Of a stretch of 64,000 nt of DNA, positions 15,061-24,019 are shown piece after piece. Numbering within the stretch: the stretch's first letter is position 1; every line of letters begins with the position of its first letter. Source of the stretch: Kastovskya adunca ATA6-11-RM4 (lineage in GTDB: Bacteria; Cyanobacteriota; Cyanobacteriia; Cyanobacteriales; Coleofasciculaceae); the NCBI GenBank assembly GCA_019359445.1, contig JAHHHJ010000010.1:62001-126000 (forward strand), written 5' to 3'. The position numbers were made by a program, and so were the translations under genes. The notes below the pieces were generated by a model that was not told where the DNA came from, made no database searches, and was given only the letters and a program-made list of their open reading frames with translations.

Positions 15061-16704
15061 ATGCCAACCATTGTGAGGGGTGGTTTCTATCGAGTCAGCA
15101 ACGATCTTCGTAGCTGGAGATCGATTTTAGTCGGTTCAATTTTGAGCAGTGCAATTGTTGCGATCGCAGCTAGCGTTCTTAACCCAGTCGCCGCCGCAGA
15201 ACCTCATTCGGGAAATCGGATGGGTGCCTCTCTTTTGCAATCGATACTCGGAGGCGAGGCGGTAACCCCCAATCAGCCAGCTTCCAATTCCACTCAACCA
15301 ACAGCGCCAACAGCAGCCCAGCTTGCTCAAGCGGGTAGATTTCCTGATACTCAGGGAAACTGGGCGCAAAGTTTTATTGAAGGTTTAGCCGCCAGAGATA
15401 TTATTCGTGGGTTTCCTGATGGGACATTCCGACCAAATGCCCCTGTCACCCGCGCCCAATTTGCGGCAATGATTCGACAGGCATTTCCTAGAGAACCACT
15501 ACGTTCTGGCACCGCGTTTGTGGATGTACCTGCCAATCATTGGGGTAATGAGGCAATTCAGTACGCCTACCGCACGGGGTTTATTGAAGGCTATCCCAAC
15601 AATGTTTTTAATCCGGAGCAAAATATTCCTCGCGCTCAGGTGTTAGTCGCTTTAGCCAGTGGGCTTAATTTGGCGGCAGCCAATAACCCCGAACAAGTTC
15701 TCAGTTCTTACTTTCAGGATGCTGCTCAGGTTCCGGCTTTTGCTCAGAATGCGATCGCCTCTGCAGCCCTCAATCAGTTGGTGGTTAACTACCCCAACGT
15801 GGGGTTTTTAAATCCCAACCAAACCGCCACGCGTGCTGATGTCGCTGCTTTTATTTATCAAGCGTTGGTGAATGAAGGTAGAATTCCCCAGTTAGGTGCC
15901 ACCAATGTCGCCACTCGCTACATTGTTGGCTATGAGCCGATTGCGACACCACCGCAGACGCCTGATGTGGCAACGTTGCGTCAACAGTATCGCCTGCCTG
16001 GGCCCCCAATAACCGAAGTAGAACGTCTGCGGCGGATCATTGGCGGCGGGGCTTCGATTGGCACTCCGACTGCCTTTGGTGCAGATGGAGGAGATTTCTT
16101 TGTCGGGGCAACTTATCAATCTCGCGCGCGCTTTACCAATGAAGATGATGGTGCAATTGTTGCGGGTTTTGGCTTGGGCGATGCGCGGCAGCTTGCCGGG
16201 TTAGAAACCGCCGTTTCAATTTATGACTTGATTGGTGACACCTTTGATGATGGCGGGGTCAGTTTCAAGCTGCATCGGACTTTGCCTGGGAATTTCGCCG
16301 TGGCAGTAGGCGTGGAGAATGCCATTGTTTGGGGAAATCCTGATGGTGGCAAGAGCGTTTACGGTGTTGTCAGTAAGGTGATCCCGTTGAAGGACGATCC
16401 CACTGCCCCCCTGAGCCGAATCACGGCGTCGGTTGGTCTGGGTGGGGGTCGTTTCCGTTCCCTCGATCAAATTGCATCGGAAGACCGAGGCACTGATTCG
16501 CCGAATGTCTTTGGCAGTGTTGGCGTGCAAGTAGTTGAACCTGTCTCCTTGATTGCCGAGTGGACGGGGCAGGATTTGAATTTGGGGGCTTCAATTGTCC
16601 CCATTCGAGGTACGCCGTTGGTGATTACGCCAGCGATCGCCGATGTCACTAACAATGCGGGTGATGGCACCCGGTTTATTATCGGTGTTGGTTACGCCTT
16701 TTAA
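15061..16704 (+). CDS. SLH-domain outer-membrane beta-barrel protein
   Basis: The 547-residue protein has a signal-anchor or signal peptide (residues about 20-46), a low-complexity linker rich in Q, A, T and P, and three SLH domains at about 94-141 (FPDTQGNWAQSFIEGLAARD), 153-202 and 217-270, the first two with the xTRAQF/PRAQV motif. Residues about 340-547 form repeated amphipathic strands, and the last residues VGVGYAF end in phenylalanine as outer-membrane barrels do. SLH domains bind peptidoglycan-linked polymers, so the protein probably anchors the outer membrane to the wall or acts as a porin. It is shorter in the barrel part than typical cyanobacterial SLH-OprB porins. It reads divergently from the wza-like gene. 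Confidence 0.88.
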   Translation: MPTIVRGGFYRVSNDLRSWRSILVGSILSSAIVAIAASVLNPVAAAEPHSGNRMGASLLQSILGGEAVTPNQPASNSTQPTAPTAAQLAQAGRFPDTQGNWAQSFIEGLAARDIIRGFPDGTFRPNAPVTRAQFAAMIRQAFPREPLRSGTAFVDVPANHWGNEAIQYAYRTGFIEGYPNNVFNPEQNIPRAQVLVALASGLNLAAANNPEQVLSSYFQDAAQVPAFAQNAIASAALNQLVVNYPNVGFLNPNQTATRADVAAFIYQALVNEGRIPQLGATNVATRYIVGYEPIATPPQTPDVATLRQQYRLPGPPITEVERLRRIIGGGASIGTPTAFGADGGDFFVGATYQSRARFTNEDDGAIVAGFGLGDARQLAGLETAVSIYDLIGDTFDDGGVSFKLHRTLPGNFAVAVGVENAIVWGNPDGGKSVYGVVSKVIPLKDDPTAPLSRITASVGLGGGRFRSLDQIASEDRGTDSPNVFGSVGVQVVEPVSLIAEWTGQDLNLGASIVPIRGTPLVITPAIADVTNNAGDGTRFIIGVGYAF

Positions 16705-16727
16705 GTTGTCCTATCTGTGGTGAAGTT

Positions 16728-17351
16728 ATGAAAATTAGGCATCTGCCTGGATTCGGACTGGGCGTTGTGGTGGGGTGTTCGGTGCTGTTTTTGGCGGTCG
16801 TTCCGTCTGCCCGCGCTCAATCCGGTAATATATCGGACATGACTGGGAATATCATCACCACCAGTGATATTGTCGGTGGTGCATTGATCCCAGGGGCTGA
16901 GACAGACGGGACGGCGATCGCCTTTACGTCTAACCAAGTGGCGATCGCGGTTAATACTGCCGCCAACTCGGTGAATCGGTTCTTAGCGGCTAGTAACTTG
17001 CCCGTAGTTGAGACGGGACCTCCTACTGCTATTCCCGCGATCGTGCAGCAAAATCTGCAATGTCTCCTGAGTGAAGTTGGCAATGTCAATGCTTGTGTGG
17101 CTCAATTCCAAAGTGCGTTAGCTACGGCAGGAGTAGATGCGACTCTAGCCGCTAACTTGGCATCCAGCCTTAGAGGTTTAACCTCAGGGGGTACTGTAAA
17201 TGCAGCGCAGTTTACTGCCGTTGTTGCGGCTTACAATGCTGTCATTAATGCCAGTGATGCCCAGTTGCTGCTCAACCCACCTGAACAATTGCGGGCAATT
17301 CAAGCGGTGCTGTCGATTTTGCTGAATGCCGCCTTTACTGCCGCAGGTTGA
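16728..17351 (+). CDS. Small exported protein of unknown function
   Basis: The 207-residue product starts MKIRHLPGFGLGVVVGCSVL with a clear Sec signal peptide cleaved near ARAQ-SG. The mature part is rich in alanine, asparagine and valine and contains two cysteines (LQCLLSEVGNVNACVAQ) that could form a disulfide. I do not recognise a family. The gene follows the SLH protein by 23 bp on the same strand, suggesting one operon and an envelope role connected to it or to the polysaccharide exporter downstream. Confidence 0.75.
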   Translation: MKIRHLPGFGLGVVVGCSVLFLAVVPSARAQSGNISDMTGNIITTSDIVGGALIPGAETDGTAIAFTSNQVAIAVNTAANSVNRFLAASNLPVVETGPPTAIPAIVQQNLQCLLSEVGNVNACVAQFQSALATAGVDATLAANLASSLRGLTSGGTVNAAQFTAVVAAYNAVINASDAQLLLNPPEQLRAIQAVLSILLNAAFTAAG

Positions 17352-17492
17352 TGGGTAACGTCTAGATAATTGCTGCTGAAGTCTGTTGACAAGGGTTAGT
17401 TACGGTTGCCTCACACCTTAATACTTAAAACCTTGTTACCTACTTCAGCAACAATCTAAGAGTTCAGAAAACGGCGTGAGTGATCAAACCCC

Positions 17493-18317
17493 ATGAGTAG
17501 TGCAGAACTCATTATTGAAGCAGGTCGTACCGAGAAACAGTATTGGAAAGACCTGTGGCGTTACCGGGAACTGTTCTACTTCCTGGCATGGCGTGACATC
17601 TTGGTGCGCTACAAACAGACGGTAATTGGCATTGCCTGGGCGCTGATTCGACCATTTTTAACAATGGTTGTCTTCTCCATTGTGTTTGGCAAGCTCGCCA
17701 ACTTACCGTCTGAGGGTGCGCCCTATCCCATCTTGGTCTTCTCAGCAATGCTTCCCTGGCAGTTTTTTTCCAGCGCCCTATCGGAATGCAGCAACAGCTT
17801 AATTACAAACGCCAACTTGATTTCTAAAATTTACTTTCCCCGCTTAATTGTGCCAGCCAGTGCAGTGATTGTCAGTTTTGTTGACTTTTTAGTTTCCGGC
17901 ATCATTTTACTGGCACTGATGGCAGTATATGACTTTGTTCCAAGCTGGCGAATCTTAACCTTACCTGTGTTTATTCTCATCGCCTTTGCTGCCTCAATTG
18001 GAGCAGGATTATGGCTAGCTGCATTAAATGTTAAATACCGAGACTTTCGCTACGTCGTGCCATTCTTAGTTCAGTTTGGCTTGTACATTTCTCCCGTTGG
18101 TTTTAGTAGTAGTATTGTCCCAGGGCGGTGGCGCTTACTTTACTCAATAAACCCAATGGTGGGAGTCATTGACGGCTTCCGCTGGGCAATTTTAGGAGGA
18201 GCATCTAAACTGTACTTGCCTGGATTTGCACTTTCTTTAATACTAGTTACCTTACTACTGATCAGTGGTATCTGGTACTTTCGTAAAACAGAGCGCACCT
18301 TTGCTGATGTAATCTAA
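17493..18317 (+). CDS. ABC-2 type polysaccharide exporter permease (Wzm-like)
   Basis: The 274-residue membrane protein has about six hydrophobic helices and the N-terminal cytoplasmic segment WRYRELFYFLAWRDILVRYKQTVIGIAWALIRP that is typical of Wzm/TagG/KpsM-type permeases. Such permeases pair with an ATPase to move undecaprenyl-linked glycans across the inner membrane. The ATPase gene starts 16 bp downstream, so the two form a transporter operon. ATG at 17493 gives the full expected N-terminus. Confidence 0.95.
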   Translation: MSSAELIIEAGRTEKQYWKDLWRYRELFYFLAWRDILVRYKQTVIGIAWALIRPFLTMVVFSIVFGKLANLPSEGAPYPILVFSAMLPWQFFSSALSECSNSLITNANLISKIYFPRLIVPASAVIVSFVDFLVSGIILLALMAVYDFVPSWRILTLPVFILIAFAASIGAGLWLAALNVKYRDFRYVVPFLVQFGLYISPVGFSSSIVPGRWRLLYSINPMVGVIDGFRWAILGGASKLYLPGFALSLILVTLLLISGIWYFRKTERTFADVI

Positions 18318-18333
18318 ACCACAAAATTAAAGA

Positions 18334-19578
18334 ATGTCAGATACAGTCATTCGAGTGGAGAATCTCGGTAAAAAGTACATCATTAATCGCAAAAATCAGG
18401 AGCGGTATACAGCGCTACGGGATGTAATTGCTGATAGAGCAAAGTTATTTGGACGCCGGATAAAAAAGCCTTTTGCACAACAAAATAAACATCAAACTTT
18501 TGAAGATTTTTGGGCGCTGAAAGATGTTTCATTTGAAGTTAAGCAAGGCGACAGAGTTGGCATTATCGGTCGCAACGGTGCCGGAAAATCAACACTGCTA
18601 AAAATATTAAGCCGCATCACGGAACCAACTACAGGGCGTATTTCTATAAAAGGGCGTGTTGCCAGTTTATTAGAAGTAGGAACAGGCTTTCACCCAGAAC
18701 TAACAGGAAGAGAGAATATATACCTCAACGGTGCCATCCTGGGGATGAGCAGGGTTGAAATCAAAAAAAAATTTGATGAAATTGTTTCCTTTGCTGAAGT
18801 CGAGAAGTTTTTAGATACCCCAGTAAAGCGTTACTCATCGGGGATGTACGTACGTCTAGCCTTTGCTGTAGCCGCGCATTTAGAGCCAGAGATTTTGGTA
18901 GTAGATGAAGTGCTAGCCGTGGGAGATGCGGCGTTTCAGCAGAAATGTTTGGGGAAAATGGAGGAGGTGGGGAAAGAAGGTAGAACAGTGTTGTTTGTAA
19001 GCCACAATATAGGAGCAATCAGAGCTTTATGCAAAAGCGGAATATTATTAAGCGAAGGCACACTGGTTGCTAATGATTTAATTGATAATGTAATTACTAA
19101 TTATATTAGCAGCCCAGTTTCTTGCTCTGATACGTATATAGCAGAGAAAAATCTAGAAAAACCTCATTTCAGAAAAATCGAAATTTCGCAAGGAGAGAGA
19201 ATTTCAGGTAACGCTTTTGCTATTGACCAACCAATCAGAATTAAATTTCATGTTGAGAGATTAGAAAAGAAGGAAATAATAATCGGTATTGTTATACGCA
19301 ATAGTCAAGGTTTATGGATTCACCACTCTAGTGATGAATTTAATTCTGAAACTGTCAATAACAGTTCCTCTCGGCGTGAATGTAGATTACCACCTTATGC
19401 ACTCTCACCAGGAAAATATTATGTTGATGCTTATCTAGGTCAAAGAAATATTGAGACTCTAGAAAACATTATAGATTGTTTGATATTTGAAGTTGAATTT
19501 ACAGGCATAATGTCAGATAGAACGACAGCTGGCGACTGGAAAGGAATCTGTGGACCGGGACTACTATCATGGCATTAA
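18334..19578 (+). CDS. ABC exporter ATPase with C-terminal carbohydrate-binding-like extension (Wzt-like)
   Basis: The 414-residue protein has an ABC ATPase domain with Walker A GRNGAGKST (K85), signature YSSGMYVRLAFAVA and Walker B EILVVDEVLAVGD. Beyond about residue 250 there is a C-terminal domain of some 160 residues rich in beta strands. In O-antigen ABC exporters a domain at this place recognises the modified end of the glycan, so this one probably selects finished chains. The partner permease lies 16 bp upstream. The DNA encoding the C-terminal domain is visibly more AT-rich than the ATPase part. The stop overlaps the start of the following truncated acyltransferase by 10 bp. Confidence 0.93.
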   Translation: MSDTVIRVENLGKKYIINRKNQERYTALRDVIADRAKLFGRRIKKPFAQQNKHQTFEDFWALKDVSFEVKQGDRVGIIGRNGAGKSTLLKILSRITEPTTGRISIKGRVASLLEVGTGFHPELTGRENIYLNGAILGMSRVEIKKKFDEIVSFAEVEKFLDTPVKRYSSGMYVRLAFAVAAHLEPEILVVDEVLAVGDAAFQQKCLGKMEEVGKEGRTVLFVSHNIGAIRALCKSGILLSEGTLVANDLIDNVITNYISSPVSCSDTYIAEKNLEKPHFRKIEISQGERISGNAFAIDQPIRIKFHVERLEKKEIIIGIVIRNSQGLWIHHSSDEFNSETVNNSSSRRECRLPPYALSPGKYYVDAYLGQRNIETLENIIDCLIFEVEFTGIMSDRTTAGDWKGICGPGLLSWH

Positions 19579-19904
19579 TTCGCAAAATTATCCGAGAGCT
19601 TATAGGGATACTCTCAGAACTAAAATCTTTGATTTCTGAACCCAATAATTTTTTATATCTCAAACGCCTCTATTTGCGATTGCACAAAGTGAAACATGGT
19701 CAACTTCTCCGGTTAGGACGTAGTTTACGCTTGTTAAGAGCTGGTAATTTAATCTTGGGTGAGCGTTGTTCGTTAGGAGATTTCGTGATAATTGCAAATC
19801 ATGCCCCCATAGAAATAGGTGATGATTTTATTGGTGCTATGGGATTACATTTAGATTCTGAAACCACAAGCCGAAAATGCTGGATGGACAGTTCTCACTG
19901 CTGA
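19569..19904 (+). pseudogene. Truncated hexapeptide-repeat acyltransferase (WbbJ-like)
   Basis: The 111-codon frame starts inside the Wzt-like stop (ATGGCATTAA overlap). Residues about 55-95 (LRLLRAGNLILGERCSLGDFVIIANHAPIEIGDDF, read in overlapping parts) look like the beginning of a left-handed beta-helix acyltransferase. The coils stop after IGAMGLHLDSE and the frame ends in ETTSRKCWMDSSHC. The normal catalytic histidine region and remaining coils are absent, and I found no continuation in other frames before the next gene. I read it as a 3'-deleted remnant; a short functional protein is less likely. Confidence 0.65.
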
Positions 19905-19999
19905 TTTAAGACTAGTTAAGCGTGACTCAATTATCTTAATAAAAAGGGAATGACTTTCTGTTACAAGTAGTTGATGCAAACGATTATCACAAGGATTCA

Positions 20000-20794
20000 A
20001 TGGCAATTAAATCTCGACTTAAGCACTTTGGTAAATTATTGGTGCAACCTGAGTATAGGAAGCATCACTTTACTCTGCAAAATATTAAGAAGCTACCCCG
20101 GTACATTCCTAGTTCTACTACTTTATTTGAAAGAGAGTTTGAACTGGTAGATTCAGCTTCTTTCCTATTTATGTATAAGGAGATATTTAAAGAGCAAATT
20201 TATAGGTTTAAAGCTCAAAACGAAAACCCATTAATTATAGATGGAGGAGCAAATATTGGCTTAAGTATATTATATTTTAAGCAACTTTATTCTGATAGCC
20301 ATATTATTGCTTTTGAGCCGGATGTTCAAGTTTTTAGTACCTTGGAAAGAAACACGCACGGCATTTCTAACCTTGAACTAGTTAATAAAGCAATTTGGAA
20401 TACGGAAACTGAATTAGAATTTATGGCTGAAGGAGCTGATGGGGGAAGGATTATAAAGATTGAAGCAGAAGAAAAAAAATATAAAGTTAAAACAGTTAGA
20501 CTTCGTAAATATCTAGATAAACCAGTCGATTTACTTAAATTGGATATTGAGGGAGCCGAGACAGCGGTAATCCAAGATTGTCAGGATTTACTGCATAATG
20601 TTCAAAACCTTTTTGTTGAATACCATTCATTTGTTGATGAACCTCAGACTCTACATATAATAGTTAATATTTTGTCTGCCGCAGGGTTTAGAATTCATAT
20701 TCATCCGCCTGTTACCTCTCCTCAACCTTTTTATCATCGTAATGTTCATATGGGTATGGATATGCAATTAAATGTATTTGCTTTTCGTGAATGA
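20000..20794 (+). CDS. FkbM-family methyltransferase
   Basis: The 264-residue protein has the SAM-binding motif IIDGGANIGLSILYFKQ followed by IIAFEPDVQVFSTLERN and later LLKLDIEGAETAVIQD, the hallmark motifs of FkbM methyltransferases. In glycan loci these enzymes usually O-methylate sugar hydroxyls. It is the first of three FkbM genes here. Its DNA is AT-rich compared with genes before and after, in line with the preceding 1 kb. The next methyltransferase starts one base after its stop. Confidence 0.9.
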   Translation: MAIKSRLKHFGKLLVQPEYRKHHFTLQNIKKLPRYIPSSTTLFEREFELVDSASFLFMYKEIFKEQIYRFKAQNENPLIIDGGANIGLSILYFKQLYSDSHIIAFEPDVQVFSTLERNTHGISNLELVNKAIWNTETELEFMAEGADGGRIIKIEAEEKKYKVKTVRLRKYLDKPVDLLKLDIEGAETAVIQDCQDLLHNVQNLFVEYHSFVDEPQTLHIIVNILSAAGFRIHIHPPVTSPQPFYHRNVHMGMDMQLNVFAFRE

Positions 20795-20795
20795 G

Positions 20796-21641
20796 ATGAA
20801 TTATCTTAATCTCGGTTGTGGTCGTCGCTTTCATCCTGGCTGGACTAATGTTGATTTTGTCTCGACTGGTGAGAATGTAGTTGCTCACAACCTCACTCAA
20901 GGAATTCCCTTCCCTGATAATTCTTTTGAGGTTGTCTATCACTCTCATGTTTTAGAACACTTTCCCAAAGCGGCGGCTGAGTCTTTTATAAGGGAGTGCG
21001 ATCGCGTTTTGCGCCCTAAAGGTGTCTTAAGGGTAGTTGTTCCCGATCTAGAACAGATTGCTCGTACCTATCTCACCGCACTGGAACAAGCTAACCAGGG
21101 TTCTCAGGAGTGGCAAGCGAATTATGAGTGGATTTTACTGGAGATGTACGACCAGACGGTAAGAAGCTCTTCAGGAGGAGAGATGGCGGCTTATCTGTCT
21201 CAAGCAGACATTCCCAATCAGGAATTTATTTTGAAACGCTGCGGTACGGAAGCAAAAATCTTGATTGAGGCAGCACGTCAACAGCAAACATCATCAGTGG
21301 TGCCAGAAAGTCAACTCAAGTACCTCCTAAAAAGGCTTTACCGCTTTTTGCGTTATCCCAATTTTAGGCGAGAGTTATTAATCAAAAGCTTGTTGGGTAA
21401 GGAATACAATGCTTTACAGATTGGGCGCTTTCGCCAAGGCGGGGAAGTTCACCAGTGGATGTACGATCGCTACTCTTTAACGCGGCTACTGAAAAAGTGC
21501 GGTTTAGATAGTATCATTCAGCGTACAGCGACTGAAAGCTACATTCCTGATTGGACTAGTTTTAATCTTGACACTGAACCTGATGGAAATGTTTATAAGC
21601 CAGATTCCTTGTTTATTGAAGCCATCAAACCAGCCGCATGA
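20796..21641 (+). CDS. Class I SAM-dependent methyltransferase (predicted, glycan-associated)
   Basis: The 281-residue product starts at ATG 20796 (MNYLNLGCGRRFHPGWTNVD), just past the FkbM stop; an ATG at 20772 would only add eight residues inside the previous gene. Motif I is LNLGCG, and VVYHSHVLEHFPKAAAESFI matches the post-motif loop of methyltransferase type 11. The middle region (residues 110-220) is an insertion without clear similarity. Substrate is unknown; the position between glycan genes suggests sugar or lipid-carrier methylation. Its stop overlaps the next start by 4 bp (ATGA). Confidence 0.85.
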   Translation: MNYLNLGCGRRFHPGWTNVDFVSTGENVVAHNLTQGIPFPDNSFEVVYHSHVLEHFPKAAAESFIRECDRVLRPKGVLRVVVPDLEQIARTYLTALEQANQGSQEWQANYEWILLEMYDQTVRSSSGGEMAAYLSQADIPNQEFILKRCGTEAKILIEAARQQQTSSVVPESQLKYLLKRLYRFLRYPNFRRELLIKSLLGKEYNALQIGRFRQGGEVHQWMYDRYSLTRLLKKCGLDSIIQRTATESYIPDWTSFNLDTEPDGNVYKPDSLFIEAIKPAA

Positions 21642-22858
21642 ATGTCCTGCATATTAATCAGTCCGATTTGGCAGGCGGTGCCGCGATCGCGGGTTATCGA
21701 CTGCATCAAGGCTTGTTGGCTCAAGGGGTTGACTCGCGCCTATTGGTGGGGGAAGTGCGAACGAGTAGCGATCGCGTCGCGGCGATTCAGCGGAAGTACC
21801 GCCTGGAAAATCAGCTTTTTCGCTTCACTAAGCATCTTGGGCTTAATTACCTCAACATTGTCAACACCTTTGATATTCCCCAGCATGCTTTCTATAAAGA
21901 AGCTGACATCCTCAACTTTCACAACCTTCATACTGGCTACTTTAACTACTTAGCACTTCCCTCTTTAGTTAAAAATAAGCCGGCTGTTTGTACTCTCCAC
22001 GATATGTGGAGTTTTACGGGTCATTGTGCCTACAGTTATGAATGCGATCGCTGGAAAATCGGTTGCGGCAAATGTCCTTATCCCGATACTTACCCCGCTA
22101 TCCAAAGAGATAATACCCGCCTAGAGTGGACGCTGAAAAACTGGGTGTATCGCCAGTCTAATTTAACGATGGTGACTCCCAGCCAATGGCTAACTGAGCA
22201 AGTTAAGCAAAGTATGCTGAACCAGTTTCCCATTCATTACATTCCCTACGGCATCGACACGGAAGCTTACCAACCGCTAGAGTGCGAACAATGTCGATCA
22301 CTGCTTGGCATCCCGGCGGGTAAAAAGGTTCTGATGTTTTGTGCCGCCAGTTTGACAGATGCACGAAAAGGAGGAAAGTTGCTGCTATCGGCGTTGTCTA
22401 GCTTACCTGCTGCTCTCAAAGCGGAGACAGTATTGCTCATTCTTGGTGAGGGGGGTGAAGCCATTTCTGAAGCCGTAGGAATCCCAACCCTCAACCTTGG
22501 CTATGTCAGTAGCGATCGCCTCAAAGCTATTGCCTACTCTGCGGCGGATTTATTCATTTTTCCTACCCAGGCTGATAATCTCCCTTTGGTACTGCAAGAG
22601 AGTATGGCTTGTGGTACGCCGATGGTTTCCTTTAAAGTTGGTGGCGTTCCCGATTTAGTGCGTCCAGGAATTACCGGATACTTAGCTCAACCAGAGGATG
22701 TGGAGGATTTTTGTAATGGAATTGTGCAGCTTTTGGAAGATCGGGAGTTACGCGATCGCTTGAGTCAACAGTGTCGCACAATTGCTTTAGAGGAATACCC
22801 GCTCAAACTCCAAGCAGAAAGGTACATTAAGCTGTATCGTCAGGTATTGCAGAATTAG
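21638..22858 (+). CDS. Glycosyltransferase family 4 (WcaC-like)
   Basis: The 406-residue GT-B protein starts MNVLHINQSDLAGGAAIAGY, a hallmark of WcaC-type colanic-acid-like transferases, and has THD-like LHDMWSFTGHCAYSYEC with a cysteine-rich patch CDRWKIGCGKCPYP. The C-terminal donor-binding part carries FPTQADNLPLVLQESMACGTPMVSF with the EX7E motif. It transfers an activated sugar to a growing lipid-linked chain on the cytoplasmic face. It is translationally coupled to the upstream methyltransferase (ATGA overlap). Confidence 0.92.
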   Translation: MNVLHINQSDLAGGAAIAGYRLHQGLLAQGVDSRLLVGEVRTSSDRVAAIQRKYRLENQLFRFTKHLGLNYLNIVNTFDIPQHAFYKEADILNFHNLHTGYFNYLALPSLVKNKPAVCTLHDMWSFTGHCAYSYECDRWKIGCGKCPYPDTYPAIQRDNTRLEWTLKNWVYRQSNLTMVTPSQWLTEQVKQSMLNQFPIHYIPYGIDTEAYQPLECEQCRSLLGIPAGKKVLMFCAASLTDARKGGKLLLSALSSLPAALKAETVLLILGEGGEAISEAVGIPTLNLGYVSSDRLKAIAYSAADLFIFPTQADNLPLVLQESMACGTPMVSFKVGGVPDLVRPGITGYLAQPEDVEDFCNGIVQLLEDRELRDRLSQQCRTIALEEYPLKLQAERYIKLYRQVLQN

Positions 22859-22978
22859 GACGAGATCGCCCCACATCTTCTCGGTTGAATTTAAAGGATT
22901 ATGAGAAAGAATCCCGTGGCGATTAACCTTAGCTAATCCCTAGTTTAATTAATCAATTCAGCAGTATTTTCTTCAAAA

Positions 22979-24001
22979 ATGCCAATTCTGAATACTACCC
23001 TCACCTTAAAAGACCTACCACCGCCGCCGCCGGGTAAAACCGGATGGCCTTGGACAGAACAAAGTTTCCTACTACCTGATCGTATTCGCGATCGCCTTGA
23101 GTTGCCTCGTATTAGTATCGTCACGCCTAACTACAACCAAGGAGAATTTATTGAAGAAACAATTCGCTCAGTTTTACTACAAAACTACCCAAGTTTAGAA
23201 TACATCATTATTGATGGAGGAAGTACAGATGAATCTATTAAAATTATTAAAAAATACGAGCAGTATTTAGCATTTTGGACGAGCGAACCCGACCGAGGTC
23301 AATCTCATGCAATTAACAAAGGTTTCGAGCGTTGTACGGGAGACTATATCGCTTGGATGAATGCGGATGATTGCTATTTGCCTGATGCCCTACATCATGT
23401 CTTTGTTGAAGCCAAGGCAAACAAGTTTGACTTTATCTACGGCTGCACCTATAACGGCAGCTCATTAAATGATAAATACCTTAGCTATCGTTCAGGAACT
23501 CAAACATTCGCGACTAAATATTTGCTGCGGGCGTTTTATGGAGAACAATATGTAATTCCTTCTCAGTCAGTATTTGTTTCTCGTCGTCTTTTTGAGAAAG
23601 TGGGATTGATTGATGAGAATTCATACTATTGTATGGACATTGATTGGTTCATCCGCATGGCCTTAGAAAGGCCGCGGTCGCTCAAAATTTCTCAGCCCAT
23701 TTGTTTCTACCGACTGCATCCTCAATCTAAAACCATTTCTAGTGGAGTTGGTAATCGAGAAGAAGCCCTTAACCTGACACAAAAGTATGCTTCTCATCTT
23801 TCATTCCTTGAGCGTCTTCAGCTCAATCGGCTGATAAACTATTCAGAGGAGATTAGACCCTATTTCGCTGCCTATGCGGCAGGGAAGCAAAAACAGCCTT
23901 TCCAGAAGTTACTTGGAACTATGATGAAGTTTCCCTTAGAAGCTTTATCCAATCGAAAATTTATTGGGTTGCTGAAAAGAGCGGTCGCCCCCTTTAAGTA
24001 A
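22979..24001 (+). CDS. Glycosyltransferase family 2
   Basis: The 340-residue GT-A enzyme shows RISIVTPNYNQGEFIEETIR, IIIDGGSTDES and the nucleotide/metal motif YIAWMNADD, all diagnostic of GT2. The GQSHAINKGFERCTGD segment is typical of bacterial cell-surface glycan transferases. It is the only GT2 in a locus otherwise of GT-B enzymes and may catalyse an early or branch step. A 120-bp spacer precedes it and could hold an internal promoter; none was recognised. Confidence 0.92.
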   Translation: MPILNTTLTLKDLPPPPPGKTGWPWTEQSFLLPDRIRDRLELPRISIVTPNYNQGEFIEETIRSVLLQNYPSLEYIIIDGGSTDESIKIIKKYEQYLAFWTSEPDRGQSHAINKGFERCTGDYIAWMNADDCYLPDALHHVFVEAKANKFDFIYGCTYNGSSLNDKYLSYRSGTQTFATKYLLRAFYGEQYVIPSQSVFVSRRLFEKVGLIDENSYYCMDIDWFIRMALERPRSLKISQPICFYRLHPQSKTISSGVGNREEALNLTQKYASHLSFLERLQLNRLINYSEEIRPYFAAYAAGKQKQPFQKLLGTMMKFPLEALSNRKFIGLLKRAVAPFK

Positions 24002-24019
24002 AACTATTTTACTATCCCA

